NCBI RefSeq assembly: GCF_030063335.1
Contig: NZ_JASISW010000032.1
Location: forward strand, 1-42,524
DNA: 42,524 nt
Direction: 5' to 3'
From: Rhodococcus sp. G-MC3
Lineage (GTDB): Bacteria; Actinomycetota; Actinomycetes; Mycobacteriales; Mycobacteriaceae
Shown here: one piece after another, positions 26,078 to 34,927 of the stretch
How positions within the stretch are numbered: the first letter of the stretch is position 1
How the letters are laid out: each line of letters starts with the position of its first letter
Made by a program: the position numbers and the translations under genes
Notes under the pieces: generated by a model
What the model was told of the DNA's origin: nothing
Databases searched by the model: none
Seen by the model: only the letters and a program-made list of their open reading frames with translations

Positions 26078-27561
26078 ATGATCACGACGGGCGCCGCGGG
26101 CGCAGTCACGACGTTCCGCCGCTCTCGCCCATTGGTCGCTCTGGCTGCCGCGGTCGTGTTGGCGGCCGTCGGTTGTGGGACCGACGATCCCGCCACCTCG
26201 ACGACAACAACATCGGCCGCCGCATCCACATCCGCAAGCACCGCGGGCGACTCGGAGAGTCAGACAACCGATGGGCAATTCGCGATCCCCGACTTCTACA
26301 CACCGCCCGATCCGCTCCCGGGTGGAACGCACGGCGACCTGATCCGGTCTGAAGAAGTCCCGGCTCCGGACGGCGCCCGCGCGTGGAGAGTGTTGTACTT
26401 GTCCGAGCTGCACGATGGCACCCCGGTGGCAACATCTGGGATCGTTGTCTCCCCCCGCGGTCCTGCTCCCGAGGGAGGCCGCAAGGTTGTGGCGTGGGCC
26501 CACGGCACCGAAGGCGGTGGGCGCAACTGTGCACCGTCGCTTGCTGCTGATCCCGCCGTCGATTTAGTGGACTACTTCACCTACCAAAGCCCATTTCAGC
26601 AAGATGTCGGTGTCCCGGGCCTGACCGAGATGCTCGACGCCGGGTACGTCGTCGTCGCCACCGATTATCAGGGCCTGGCAACGCCCGGCGTTCAGCAGTA
26701 CACAGTGCTCGAATCGGAAACGAACAACGTATGGGACTCTGTCAAAGCTGCGCAGCACCTCGAAGACACCGCCGCCGGTGACGACGTCGCGGTCCTCGGG
26801 TGGTCGCAGGGCGGCGGAGCATCGGTGTGGATGAGCCAGAACCAGGACTACGGCGCACCGCTGAATCTGGTCGGAGCGGCGGCGTTGGCCCCGGCCGCGG
26901 ACAATGGCCCACAGTTCGCCCGCAAGGTTCCCCCCGGACCTCGGACTCGACGTCGCCGGCTCATGCCGTTGCGTTGCAGCTCAATGTATTCCGCGGCTTG
27001 CTCGCGGCGTACCCAGAACTGCAGGCATCGGCGATGGCCACACCGGCAGGAGAAGAAGCCCTCGTCGGTGCAGGGACACAGTGCGTCAATCATCTGGCTT
27101 ACGTGCTCGAGTCCAACATCGACGATCCCGCTGCAACGCTGCTGCAGCCGACGCCGCCGCCCGCCGACTGGCAGCGACGGCTCGACGAAAACACCGCCGG
27201 CTATGTCCCCGCCACCGCACCGGTACTGGTCATGCAAGGTACCGCCGACACCGTCGTCAACCCGAACGGCACCACCCAATACATCAGCCGAGCCTGCGGA
27301 TTTGCGGGCAGCTCTGTCGAATACACCGTCTACCAGGACGCGACCCACCAGACCATCCCGAAGGACGCCAAACCCGAGTACCTCGGCTGGATAGCCGACA
27401 GATTCACCGGTGACACTGCGCCGTCGAACTGCCCTGCACCCGGCACCCCCTACGCCCCGCCGGCGCCGATCCCTACCCCCGCCCCGCTGATCCCGGCGCC
27501 GTCGGCCCAGAACTCATCGACCACCCCGGCCGCAACCGCAACACCCTCGCCCACACCCTGA
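26078..27561 (+). pseudogene. Secreted lipase-like lipoprotein gene, two frameshifts
   Basis: The N-terminal part begins with a lipoprotein signal (ALAAAVVLAAVGCGT; Cys33), a Ser/Thr-rich linker, then a secretory-lipase-like alpha/beta hydrolase with VVAWAHGTEGGGRNC and the nucleophile elbow GWSQGGG (Ser243). The C-terminal part, in another frame, has VLVMQGTADTVVNPNGTTQY (acid and oxyanion region) and DATHQTIP with the His, ending in a Pro-rich tail. The frame breaks in a run of C at about 26925-26932 and again near 26964. The segment between is still readable in a third frame (PPDLGLDVAG), so the damage is small and could be recent or a sequencing artefact. If intact it would hydrolyse exported esters. 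Confidence 0.7.
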
Positions 27562-27825
27562 GATCGCTGTACACCGAGGTCCCGGCCGGCCGCTGGAACC
27601 CGGTCGCCGGAGTCGGGTAGTTCGCGACGTCGGGTTATCTAATGGCTCCTCAGGATCGCCAAATGGGCACAATATCGGTTGTGAGACACAAGGTCACGCC
27701 GTGTCACCGCGAACGCGAAACTTGCTGGCGTCCGCGCGGATCGCGGTCGGGCCGCGAGAGATATGTCAGTGTGGTCGCGCTGGACGCAGTGTCGGCTCAC
27801 GGTGATTGGGGCTCGTGCCCAGGGC

Positions 27826-28097
27826 GACCGGATGTCTGCTGCGGTGGCTGAGGCGTGCGCTCGGATCGTCTTCCCCCGTGGCTACGCGGCCGTGTCGATA
27901 AGCGAGATGCAGGAGCGACGGGCATTCGCCGGGACCGGATCTACCGCCGTTACCACAACAGTAACGACTTGCTGGCAGAGTTCTATCGCATTGGACACCG
28001 ACGCGCCAGCAAACTCAAGCAGCTTGACCGAAACCATAGGGACACCCCCAACGGTGGCGTGCTCCTGTTCGAAGGTTCTCGGCCGTGGCGCCGCTAG
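27826..28097 (+). pseudogene. TetR-family regulator remnant
   Basis: Two frames form a broken HTH: AAVAEACARIVFPRGYAAVS and then SISEM in one, followed in another by RDRIYRRYHNSNDLLAEFYR. This is the TetR layout (recognition helix leading to the YxxF-like segment), with a frameshift around 27915. The effector domain is missing past about 28097. It is a dead fragment. Confidence 0.5.
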
Positions 28098-28709
28098 AGA
28101 TCGCTTTTAGGAACGGCCATCTGCACGATCAACCCGGTGTCGATGAGCGAGTCCGCGCCGGCCGTCATGGTGCCTCGGTCGAACCATTTCGGGCTGGCCG
28201 GGACCCGCCGCAGAGTGCCGGGGCCGGGAAGCGGACTCCACTGGCGGTCGCAGCTCGCGATAGACCTGGGAGCGTATCTGCAGACCCACCACCACACCGG
28301 TCGTGGCCGGCAGGCCAGCGGGTGTCGATCCGCCGAGCATCGTGCCCCGGAACGTGCCCTTGAGTACGGCCATGTCCCCGATCGGTTCTCCGGATGAATT
28401 GCGGACGTAGGCGGTGATCCCTCCCGATCGAAGAGCTTGCACACGTGGGATCCAGATCGGGTGTCCCGGGAACTCGGCCGCCGCAGCTTTATCAGACACG
28501 TAGAAACTCAGGAGCCAGGTGGTGTCCGAGCCAACAGCAGGGGGCGGGACGATGCCATCTTCGATGTCGAGTGCGTCGACGGCGACGTCGATGACAAACC
28601 TGTTCGAGTTAGCGGGGGCGGGCTCGGTGTAGTTGTGCTGCACGTATTTACCCTGCGGAGTCGAGGAACCGATGGGCGAAGCCAACGGCCGCGGGGCTAC
28701 CTGTCCGGT
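28094..28709 (-). pseudogene. Hypothetical protein gene, probable C-terminal frameshift
   Basis: From the ATG near 28709 the protein starts MTGQVAPRPLASPIGSSTPQ and continues with YTEPAPANSNRFVIDVAVDA, then DTTWLLSFYVSDKAAAAEFP and TTGVVVGLQIRSQVYRELR. The natural C-terminus seems to be in a different frame, from about 28255, reading PKWFDRGTMTAGADSLIDTG and ending QMAVPKSDL at 28094. The family is unknown. The beta-rich, Thr/Val-heavy composition suggests an extracytoplasmic or scaffold-like domain, but no signal peptide is seen at this start. It is next to other decayed genes. Confidence 0.4.
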
Positions 28710-28734
28710 CATGCTACCCGCTGCGTAGCAAACC

Positions 28735-29160
28735 TCAGTCTTGGACTTCGATCGTGTAACCGGCGGGGGTTGCTTCGACAACGATGACGTCGTGACCGTC
28801 ACCCGTGACGAATGCGGTGTAAATGGTGTCCGCGCCATCCATCCACACCCACCAGTTCATATTCGCTCCGCGTAGGCGGGGCACGCGCCGGTAGACCGCT
28901 CTGGAGTCCTCCACGACCGAGCCTGGGTGGAGTGCTCTTGCCGTGTCCATTACGGTTCGCCTCACCAGGTCAAGGTCCAACAGGTCGTCGATGTCCGACA
29001 CCTGCGACGGGCGAAAATCTATTGGCGGAAATGGGAGTCGCAGGACCGGCGGCCGCGGCAATGCGGCGGGTGGTGGCAAGTCCAAGTCCAAGTCCCAAAA
29101 CGAGCGCACCGTCTCGGACAGTGGGGATGAGTGAGGAGTGTTGGGTACCTTGCTGAACAC
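28735..29160 (-). CDS. Hypothetical protein with Asp/Leu-Pro-rich linker
   Basis: 141 residues from a GTG at 29160. The middle has LPPPAALPRPPVLRLPFPP, and a C-terminal globular part has NMNWWVWMDGADTIYTAFV and VIVVEATPAGYTIEVQD. It overlaps the last ~190 bases of the SMI1-like gene in another frame. Codon pattern favours this frame downstream of about 29090, so the upstream boundary is uncertain and the two may be parts of one frameshifted gene. Confidence 0.4.
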   Translation of the reverse strand: MFSKVPNTPHSSPLSETVRSFWDLDLDLPPPAALPRPPVLRLPFPPIDFRPSQVSDIDDLLDLDLVRRTVMDTARALHPGSVVEDSRAVYRRVPRLRGANMNWWVWMDGADTIYTAFVTGDGHDVIVVEATPAGYTIEVQD

Positions 29161-29689
29161 TGCGCCGGATCGAGTCGAGGTAGTCGGTCAAGGAGTCGAA
29201 GGCGGGTTGACCTTCGTCGGCAGCGTCGGCAGCGAAGAAGCGCACGCACCCTCTCTGCGGGCCGTCGCGGGTGTCGACGTAGCAGCTACCAGTGGACCCG
29301 TCCCTGCCGAACGGAACATACGGGGCGAGGAACTTGTAGGCCGTTTCTCCGGCGCGTTGCGTCTTTATGGCGGCCGGCCATTCCTCACCCAGATCTTCGA
29401 TGGAATGCAGCATTTCGAGATGGGACTGATGTTCGTAGTGCACTCCGTCGAGGGTCAACAGCTCCAAGTCCGGCAACAGTGTCCCCACGTGGTAGTCGAC
29501 GCCGACCGGTATGTGTTGGCCATCGTGGAGTGAGAAGAATTCACGGAGCTCGGCTGTCCACGGGGTGGTTGCCCGTTCGGCCGCCTCGAGGTCGGTCGCA
29601 GGGCGGGGTGGGCGAACCGATGCTGCCGTGACCGGGGCCCTGTCCTGTAGGACCGACATGTACGCAGCCCACACTTCGGCGATGTCCAT
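28970..29689 (-). CDS. SMI1/KNR4-family protein (immunity-like)
   Basis: 239 residues as read from the ATG at 29689. The SMI1/KNR4 core is visible: LEAAERATTPWTAELREFFS, LHDGQHIPVGVDYHVGTLLP (the loop with Leu-His-Asp-Gly), and DGSTGSCYVDTRDGPQRGCV, ending with FDSLTDYLDSIRRSVQQG. The usual family end would be near there; the last ~60 residues (LGLGLGLATTRR...) do not look native and overlap the next gene. Proteins of this family often serve as immunity proteins in polymorphic toxin systems or as signalling adapters. No toxin gene is seen beside it. Confidence 0.6.
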   Translation of the reverse strand: MDIAEVWAAYMSVLQDRAPVTAASVRPPRPATDLEAAERATTPWTAELREFFSLHDGQHIPVGVDYHVGTLLPDLELLTLDGVHYEHQSHLEMLHSIEDLGEEWPAAIKTQRAGETAYKFLAPYVPFGRDGSTGSCYVDTRDGPQRGCVRFFAADAADEGQPAFDSLTDYLDSIRRSVQQGTQHSSLIPTVRDGALVLGLGLGLATTRRIAAAAGPATPISANRFSPVAGVGHRRPVGP

Positions 29690-30674
29690 CCTCGAAACCT
29701 AACGTGCGTCTTCGGAAACTGCCCGGTGCGCCGAGCCCCACGAGGCCGGCGGCTCCGACTGCATCTACACGAGACCATCGAATCAGTCACCGCACGCGCG
29801 GCATCGCAATATGGCCGCAATCGAGACCAGGGACGTCGAGGCGGTGACACCACCGAAATCAATGAGGTCAAGTGATTCAAATTGGCGGCCGGTATCAGCG
29901 ATATCTCCCCCGCGTCACATCACGGGTACGGACTCGATCATGCGCAGCAGCCTCGGACTGGCATCAACGACCCGACCCTACCCGAGCAGGCCCGGACACC
30001 ACCACATCTCCGATACCGAACACCCGGAACACAGCCCAGACCGATCTACCAATTCTCCGCAGCAATCCACGCGATCTCTGGGCAGCGACCCCCATCGGGA
30101 GCTTCGGGCAGTTACCGCACCGTCGGTAATTTCTGACATCGAGTCAATAACGAGCCGACGGTTCACCACCGATACTGAACCTTATGCAAAGTCGCGGCCC
30201 GGCAAGCGCTGCGGCGCACTGGATTCGGTGCGCACGGTTCACGCATCTTTGCTCAAGTCGCAGACTCACACGCCACCTTTAGTCAGACTGCGATCCTGGC
30301 ACATCGCGTGTCAGCCCGAAGGTGCGCGTTCGGCGAGGCTGATGGCGTCGATCCGAATGAATATGTCGGCCAGCGGTTTCTACGATCTAGGCGACGTATT
30401 TCATATTATCGACAGGTCGCAAACGGCCATTTGCATCCGATGGAGAACTGGTCGTCACGACGTTTCATACGGCCCACAAGTCCGTCTGTGGTCGTGTCGC
30501 ATTAACCTTCCAGTTGTCCGGGCGGAGAACCGGCCCCCTGAGCGTTCTGAACACCAATGCGCGGGCATCGCTGTGGTCGACGCCGGTTGCGTCACCTCAG
30601 GGTTGGGTTGCAGGCCTGATGACTAGAACATGCCCGAAGCGGTACCGGTCAACTTACAGATCCCGCTCTCGTCA
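29690..30674. other. Gene-free stretch of about 1 kb
   Basis: No convincing gene on either strand. Open frames here give low-complexity, Ser/Pro/Arg-rich translations without motifs. A short inverted repeat TTACCG/CGGTAA lies at about 30111-30128. The 3' side is the downstream flank of the IclR remnant. It may be decayed DNA between two acquired modules. Confidence 0.5.
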
Positions 30675-31429
30675 TCAAGCCAGGAGTGGGGACAACAGCA
30701 CGGCTTGTTCGAGCAGAGGCGGTACACACCGACGTAACGCTGGAGCGTGAGGCACACTGCCGGACAGAGCAATTGCCGCCACCAACGACCCGCTCCGCGA
30801 TCTGATGGGTACTGCAAGACACGCGCTTTCATCGTCAATCTCGCCGACCTGAATGGCGTAACCGTTTTCTCGGACCTCGGCCAGATGAGACTCGAGTTCG
30901 GTTCGGGTCACTATCGTGTGCCGAGTCAGAGCCGTGAGCCCGGTGGACGGGAGCACCGACACGGGTCGCTTTTCTCGGCAAGCAGAATCTTTCCGAGTGC
31001 AGCGGCGTGAAGATGCCGATTGAGGAACGATTCGTCGTGCGGCAGTCGGTATTCGGGATCACCGTCTGCGATACGAAGAGCGGCATTGGTGAAATAGACA
31101 AGGTGCACGCCGAACCTGACGGTCAAACGGAAGTCCGCCAGCACGGTTCGCGCTGCGGTGCACACGGTCGGCGTGATCGCCGCGTCGATCAACACTCCGA
31201 TCTTGTGACCGAGCGCAAAACCTGACAGATCCGGCAGACGAACCAGGTAGCCCTCCCCTGCCAGGATGTTGAGCAGGCGGTACGTGGTTGCCGACGGCAT
31301 GTCGAGACCGGCGGCGACGTCTTTGGCCGTGACGCCGGTACCGCCTCGCGCCACGGCTTCCAGAACACGCAGGGCGCTCTGCACAGCCTTGGGTTGGCGC
31401 CCTGAGAACGCGTTCTCGTTGCCGCTCAC
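30675..31429 (-). pseudogene. IclR-family regulator, one frameshift
   Basis: It begins at a GTG (31429) that overlaps the permease stop (GTGA). The N-terminal winged helix is clear: AVQSALRVLEAVARGGTGVT, then AKDVAAGLDMPSATTYRLLN and LSGFALGHKIGVLID. The effector domain continues to HLHAAALGKILLAEK, where the frame is lost at about 30960; the next frame carries on with VSVLPSTGLTALTRHTIVTR and CLAVPIRSRSGSLVAAIALS, the usual IclR C-terminus. A two-base loss or one-base gain would explain it. If functional, it would control the permease and, across the divergent gap, the aldehyde dehydrogenase and amine oxidase genes. Confidence 0.75.
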
Positions 31430-32877
31430 TTCCGGACCTCCCATGGACGGTAACCGACCAGTAGGTCGCTGGCAGTTGTTTCGTCGTACACACCGACGCG
31501 GGCGCGCACCTCGCTGCCCGGGCGGGCGCGCAGGAAGAAGATCAGGTATCCCAGTACCAGCAGTAGCACATAGGCTGCGGTGGCTGACCCGGCGACGAAT
31601 GTTCGCGACCACGTCGCCCAGACGACGAGGGCCGTGAGCATCGACGCAGCAGCCGCACCGGCCAGCAGTGGCATACGCGACAGCTCGCCGATTTTGCGCA
31701 GGAACAGGGGCGCCGCGATGCACACCGAGATGTAGGCGATGACATAGCCGTGTGCGGACACGGTCAGCAATCCGAGCAGTACATCGCGACTCGACGATGC
31801 ACTGAGCAGGTACACGATGGGTACGACGACAATGACGGGCACCGACGCCAGCAGCGCTATGTGCGGAGTGTGAAAGCGTGCGTGAGTACGACCGAGCGCG
31901 CTCGGCATGACGCCCTCGCGTCCCATCGCGAACAAGGTCCGCGAGAGTGCAGTCGTCGATCCGAGGACACATGCGAACCACGACGCCGTGATTCCCAGCT
32001 CCATCAGAATCGACAGCGCAGCGGATGCCCCGCCAGCTGTGTCCGGCAGAGAAAGAACGATCGCCAGACCCGACGATTGTTCGATCGGCGACTGCATCTG
32101 CGCCGCGGCCGCTCCGACATACAGGATTCCCAGCGCTAACGGTGTCCACTTGACCGCCCGGGGTATTGCGGTGAGGGGGTTGCGTGCTTCCCTGGCAACA
32201 GTGCTGGCGCTCTCGAAACCAACGAACGACGTGATCGCCAGGAGAAGTGCGAAACCTATGTTCGACGAATGCTCCCCCGGCGGGTCCGACCCGGAGGGGG
32301 AGTCCCCGACGGCGTGCACGAATGCCACCGCCAGGACTGCAGTCGCGGCGATGATCGCGAAGACTTCGACTGCCAGGGTCACCCGCGTCGAGATCCGAAC
32401 GCCGCGAATCATCAGAGCCAACGCAATCAATCCAACGGCGGCAGCAGCGATGGCGGTAGTAGCGGTACCGGTCGGAACACCTACCCGGCTCAACAACGCG
32501 GAAGAGTAGCTCGCAGCGCCGACAACACTCGCCATCGCGGCCGCGGCGTAACCGACGATCAACGACCACCCTGCGCCGAAGCCGGGAACTGCGCCCAACC
32601 CCTTCGCTGCATAGCTGTAGAGACCGCTGACGGCGACCATTCGTTGCGCGAATTGGCCGACGCTGTATCCGACGAGGGTCATCAGGATTGCTGCGGCAGC
32701 GAACACCGCGATCGTCGCCGTGCCGGCCTCCGGGATGACCAGAGCGGGAAGGGTGACCATGACGGCAGAAGGCGCAACGGCCGAAATGGACTGCGCAAGG
32801 ACCTGAACGAAGGTCAACCGTCCACGGCCGAGACCGTCGACGGGTGACGTCGTTCTGATGGGCGGTCGATCGACCAT
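31426..32877 (-). CDS. APC-family amino acid/amine permease
   Basis: A 483-residue inner-membrane transporter with about 12 hydrophobic segments. The first helix has FVQVLAQSISAVAPSAVMVT, the broken-helix pattern of APC carriers, and helix 2-3 reads VAVSGLYSYAAKGLGAVPGF. A later segment, LLAITSFVGFESASTVAREA followed by RNPLTAIPRA, is the family's conserved helix 6 and loop. It heads the divergent unit opposite the aldehyde dehydrogenase and is coupled to the IclR gene. Uptake of an amine or amino acid is inferred from context. Confidence 0.85.
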   Translation of the reverse strand: MVDRPPIRTTSPVDGLGRGRLTFVQVLAQSISAVAPSAVMVTLPALVIPEAGTATIAVFAAAAILMTLVGYSVGQFAQRMVAVSGLYSYAAKGLGAVPGFGAGWSLIVGYAAAAMASVVGAASYSSALLSRVGVPTGTATTAIAAAAVGLIALALMIRGVRISTRVTLAVEVFAIIAATAVLAVAFVHAVGDSPSGSDPPGEHSSNIGFALLLAITSFVGFESASTVAREARNPLTAIPRAVKWTPLALGILYVGAAAAQMQSPIEQSSGLAIVLSLPDTAGGASAALSILMELGITASWFACVLGSTTALSRTLFAMGREGVMPSALGRTHARFHTPHIALLASVPVIVVVPIVYLLSASSSRDVLLGLLTVSAHGYVIAYISVCIAAPLFLRKIGELSRMPLLAGAAAASMLTALVVWATWSRTFVAGSATAAYVLLLVLGYLIFFLRARPGSEVRARVGVYDETTASDLLVGYRPWEVRK

Positions 32878-33250
32878 TGAGCACCTCGTTCCTGTCCGGT
32901 GTCGGTACCCGAATCAACGTTGCACGTTAGACCAATCCGGCGCCGAACATTGGGCAACTCGGCGAACTGCGGAGCTCGTCGAATGAGAATCAGACCCTTT
33001 CATTGCTTCGCTTTTCGCGCGACACAGTTTCGCCACAGGCGGCCACATGCGAGAACTCTCGAAATCCAAATGAGAAATGTCCGTACATCCGAATGAGAAT
33101 GCTCCAGCACCTCGATATCCATTCGTTTGCAAGCGTGACCTGCACCACAAGATGACCTAGTGTCGAAGCAAGGCCACACCGGATGCCCACTACGCGTCGC
33201 ATTCGATCTTGTTGCCTCATAGCCACATTCATCCACATAGCGAGGAAATC
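32878..33250. promoter_or_regulatory. Divergent control region of the amine module, with repeated motif
   Basis: 373 bp between the permease and aldehyde dehydrogenase genes. It is locally AT-richer and contains the motif GAATGAGAAT at 32981-32990 and again at 33091-33100, and a variant AAATGAGAAAT at 33068-33078. A further exact GAATGAGAAT-like copy (TGAATGAGAAT) lies at 34799-34809, before the second permease. The arrangement suggests binding sites for one regulator; the IclR-type protein is the local candidate. Confidence 0.45.
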
Positions 33251-34756
33251 ATGACTGCAGTCGTAAGCTCGTCGATCGGCCTCAATGCCGAAGTACGTGA
33301 CTTCATTTCGTCTCCGAAGCGCATGTTCATCGACGGCAAGTGGGTCGACTCGGCGTCGGGCAAAGTATTCGAGACCGCCGACCCCGCTACCGGCCAGGCC
33401 ATCACTACTGTTCCGCACGGCGGAGCCGAGGACGTCGATCGCGCGGTTGCGGCAGCTCGTCGCGCCTTCGAATCCGGTGAATGGCGTCGGGTGACGCCCG
33501 CTCAGCGGCAGCGGCTTCTGTGGAAGATCGGCGAGGGTATTCTCGCCCGCGCCGAGCAGTTCGCGCAGCTCGAGTCCATCGACAACGGCAAGTCCGTCGC
33601 TGTTGCGCAGGCAGTCGACGTCACCTGGGCCACCGAGATCTTCTTCTACTACGCCGGCTGGGCCACCAAGATCGAAGGCCGCACAATTCCGGTGTCCGTC
33701 CCGTGGGCGCCCGGTGGACGATTCCACGCGTACACCCTCCGCGAGCCCGTCGGGGTGTGCGCACAGATCGTGCCGTGGAACTTCCCCCTGGTCATGGCCG
33801 CTTTCAAGGTCGCGCCCGCATTGACCTGCGGCAACACCTTGATCCTTAAGCCTGCCGAGCAGACGCCTCTCACAGCACTGCTTCTCGCTGAGGTCATCGC
33901 CGAGGTCGGACTACCGGACGGCGTCTTCAACGTCGTCACCGGTTTCGGCGACGCGGGTGCAGCGTTGTCCTCGCACGAGGACGTGGACAAGGTCGCATTC
34001 ACCGGCTCGACCGAAGTGGGAAAGAAGATCGTCCAGGCCGCATCAGGGAATCTGAAAAAGGTTTCGCTCGAACTGGGTGGCAAGAGCCCACAGGTCATCT
34101 TCTCCGACGCTGATATGGCTGCCGCTATCCCCGGTGTTGCCAGCGGCTTCCTGTTCAATCACGGCCAGGCCTGCACTGCCGGTACACGATTGCTCATCGA
34201 GGACAACATTTTCGATGAGTTCACCGAAGGTGTAGCCGACTTCGCTCGATCGCAGAAGATCGGGCCGGGTCTCGACCCGACCAACGACATCGGCCCCCTG
34301 ATCTCGGCCGAACAACTCGGCAAGGTGACCGGTTACATCGACGCTGGCATCGCCGACGGCGCCCGGGCCCTCGCCGGCGGCAGCAGGCACGGCGAACAGG
34401 GTTTTTACGTCGAGCCCACATTGTTGGTCGACGTCAAAAACGATTTCAGCGTGTACCAGGAGGAGATTTTCGGACCTGTTGCAGTCGCGGTGCCGTTCTC
34501 ACAGAAGGAAGGCGTACGCGCCGCTGCAAACGACACCCCGTACGGACTGGCCGCGAGCGTATGGACGCGAGACGTCTCCAAAGCGCACGACGTGGCGGCC
34601 GAGATCAAAGCCGGAACGGTGTGGATCAACTGTCACAATGCTTTCGACACCGCGCTGCCGTTCGGCGGGTACAAGCAGTCCGGATGGGGCCGGGAGCTCG
34701 GCGAGGGCGCTATCGGTGAATACACACAGGGCAAGTCCGTCAATATCGCGCTCTGA
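33251..34756 (+). CDS. NAD-dependent aldehyde dehydrogenase (phenylacetaldehyde dehydrogenase-like)
   Basis: 501 residues from the ATG at 33251, with GAGGAA just upstream. It has the full ALDH superfamily set: PWNFP (Asn177), Lys200 in ILKPAEQTP, the Gly-rich GSTEVGKK Rossmann turn, the general base Glu274 in LELGGKSP and the nucleophile Cys308 in FNHGQACTAGTRLL. The C-terminus has EEIFGPVAVAVPF and FGGYKQSGWGRELG. Next to an amine oxidase it should oxidise the arylalkyl aldehyde formed (phenylacetaldehyde, 4-hydroxyphenylacetaldehyde or similar) to the acid, as FeaB does in other bacteria. The substrate is inferred from the neighbours. Confidence 0.88.
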   Translation: MTAVVSSSIGLNAEVRDFISSPKRMFIDGKWVDSASGKVFETADPATGQAITTVPHGGAEDVDRAVAAARRAFESGEWRRVTPAQRQRLLWKIGEGILARAEQFAQLESIDNGKSVAVAQAVDVTWATEIFFYYAGWATKIEGRTIPVSVPWAPGGRFHAYTLREPVGVCAQIVPWNFPLVMAAFKVAPALTCGNTLILKPAEQTPLTALLLAEVIAEVGLPDGVFNVVTGFGDAGAALSSHEDVDKVAFTGSTEVGKKIVQAASGNLKKVSLELGGKSPQVIFSDADMAAAIPGVASGFLFNHGQACTAGTRLLIEDNIFDEFTEGVADFARSQKIGPGLDPTNDIGPLISAEQLGKVTGYIDAGIADGARALAGGSRHGEQGFYVEPTLLVDVKNDFSVYQEEIFGPVAVAVPFSQKEGVRAAANDTPYGLAASVWTRDVSKAHDVAAEIKAGTVWINCHNAFDTALPFGGYKQSGWGRELGEGAIGEYTQGKSVNIAL

Positions 34757-34798
34757 CCTGAATTCGTGGGCGGGCGGCGGGTTTCGTCGAGAAATCAG

Positions 34799-34809
34799 TG
34801 AATGAGAAT
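34799..34809 (+). promoter_or_regulatory. Copy of the GAATGAGAAT motif before permease 2
   Basis: TGAATGAGAAT lies about 120 bp before the second permease gene and 43 bp after the aldehyde dehydrogenase stop. It matches the two copies in the divergent region at 32.9-33.1 kb. It may mark a separate promoter for the permease-amine oxidase unit. Confidence 0.35.
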
Positions 34810-34927
34810 CCGCCGCTCATCGCTCCAGTTTGCTGTCGATCAACTGTGATGCGGCGGCAACTGTGTCGACAAGTTCGCACTCCATTGTTGTTCTCGACCG
34901 TCACTTCGTCGGAAAGATATCGAACAC

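Noticed and set aside
10692..30124. 16-base identical word CAGTTACCGCACCGTC at about 10692 and 30109
   Set aside because: In a 42-kb window one shared 16-mer is close to chance expectation; the flanks do not match.
30926..32917. Continuous 663-codon minus-strand frame through the permease and IclR genes
   Set aside because: Only its last part is coding (IclR N-terminal region). The rest is out of frame with the permease and is Arg-rich noise.
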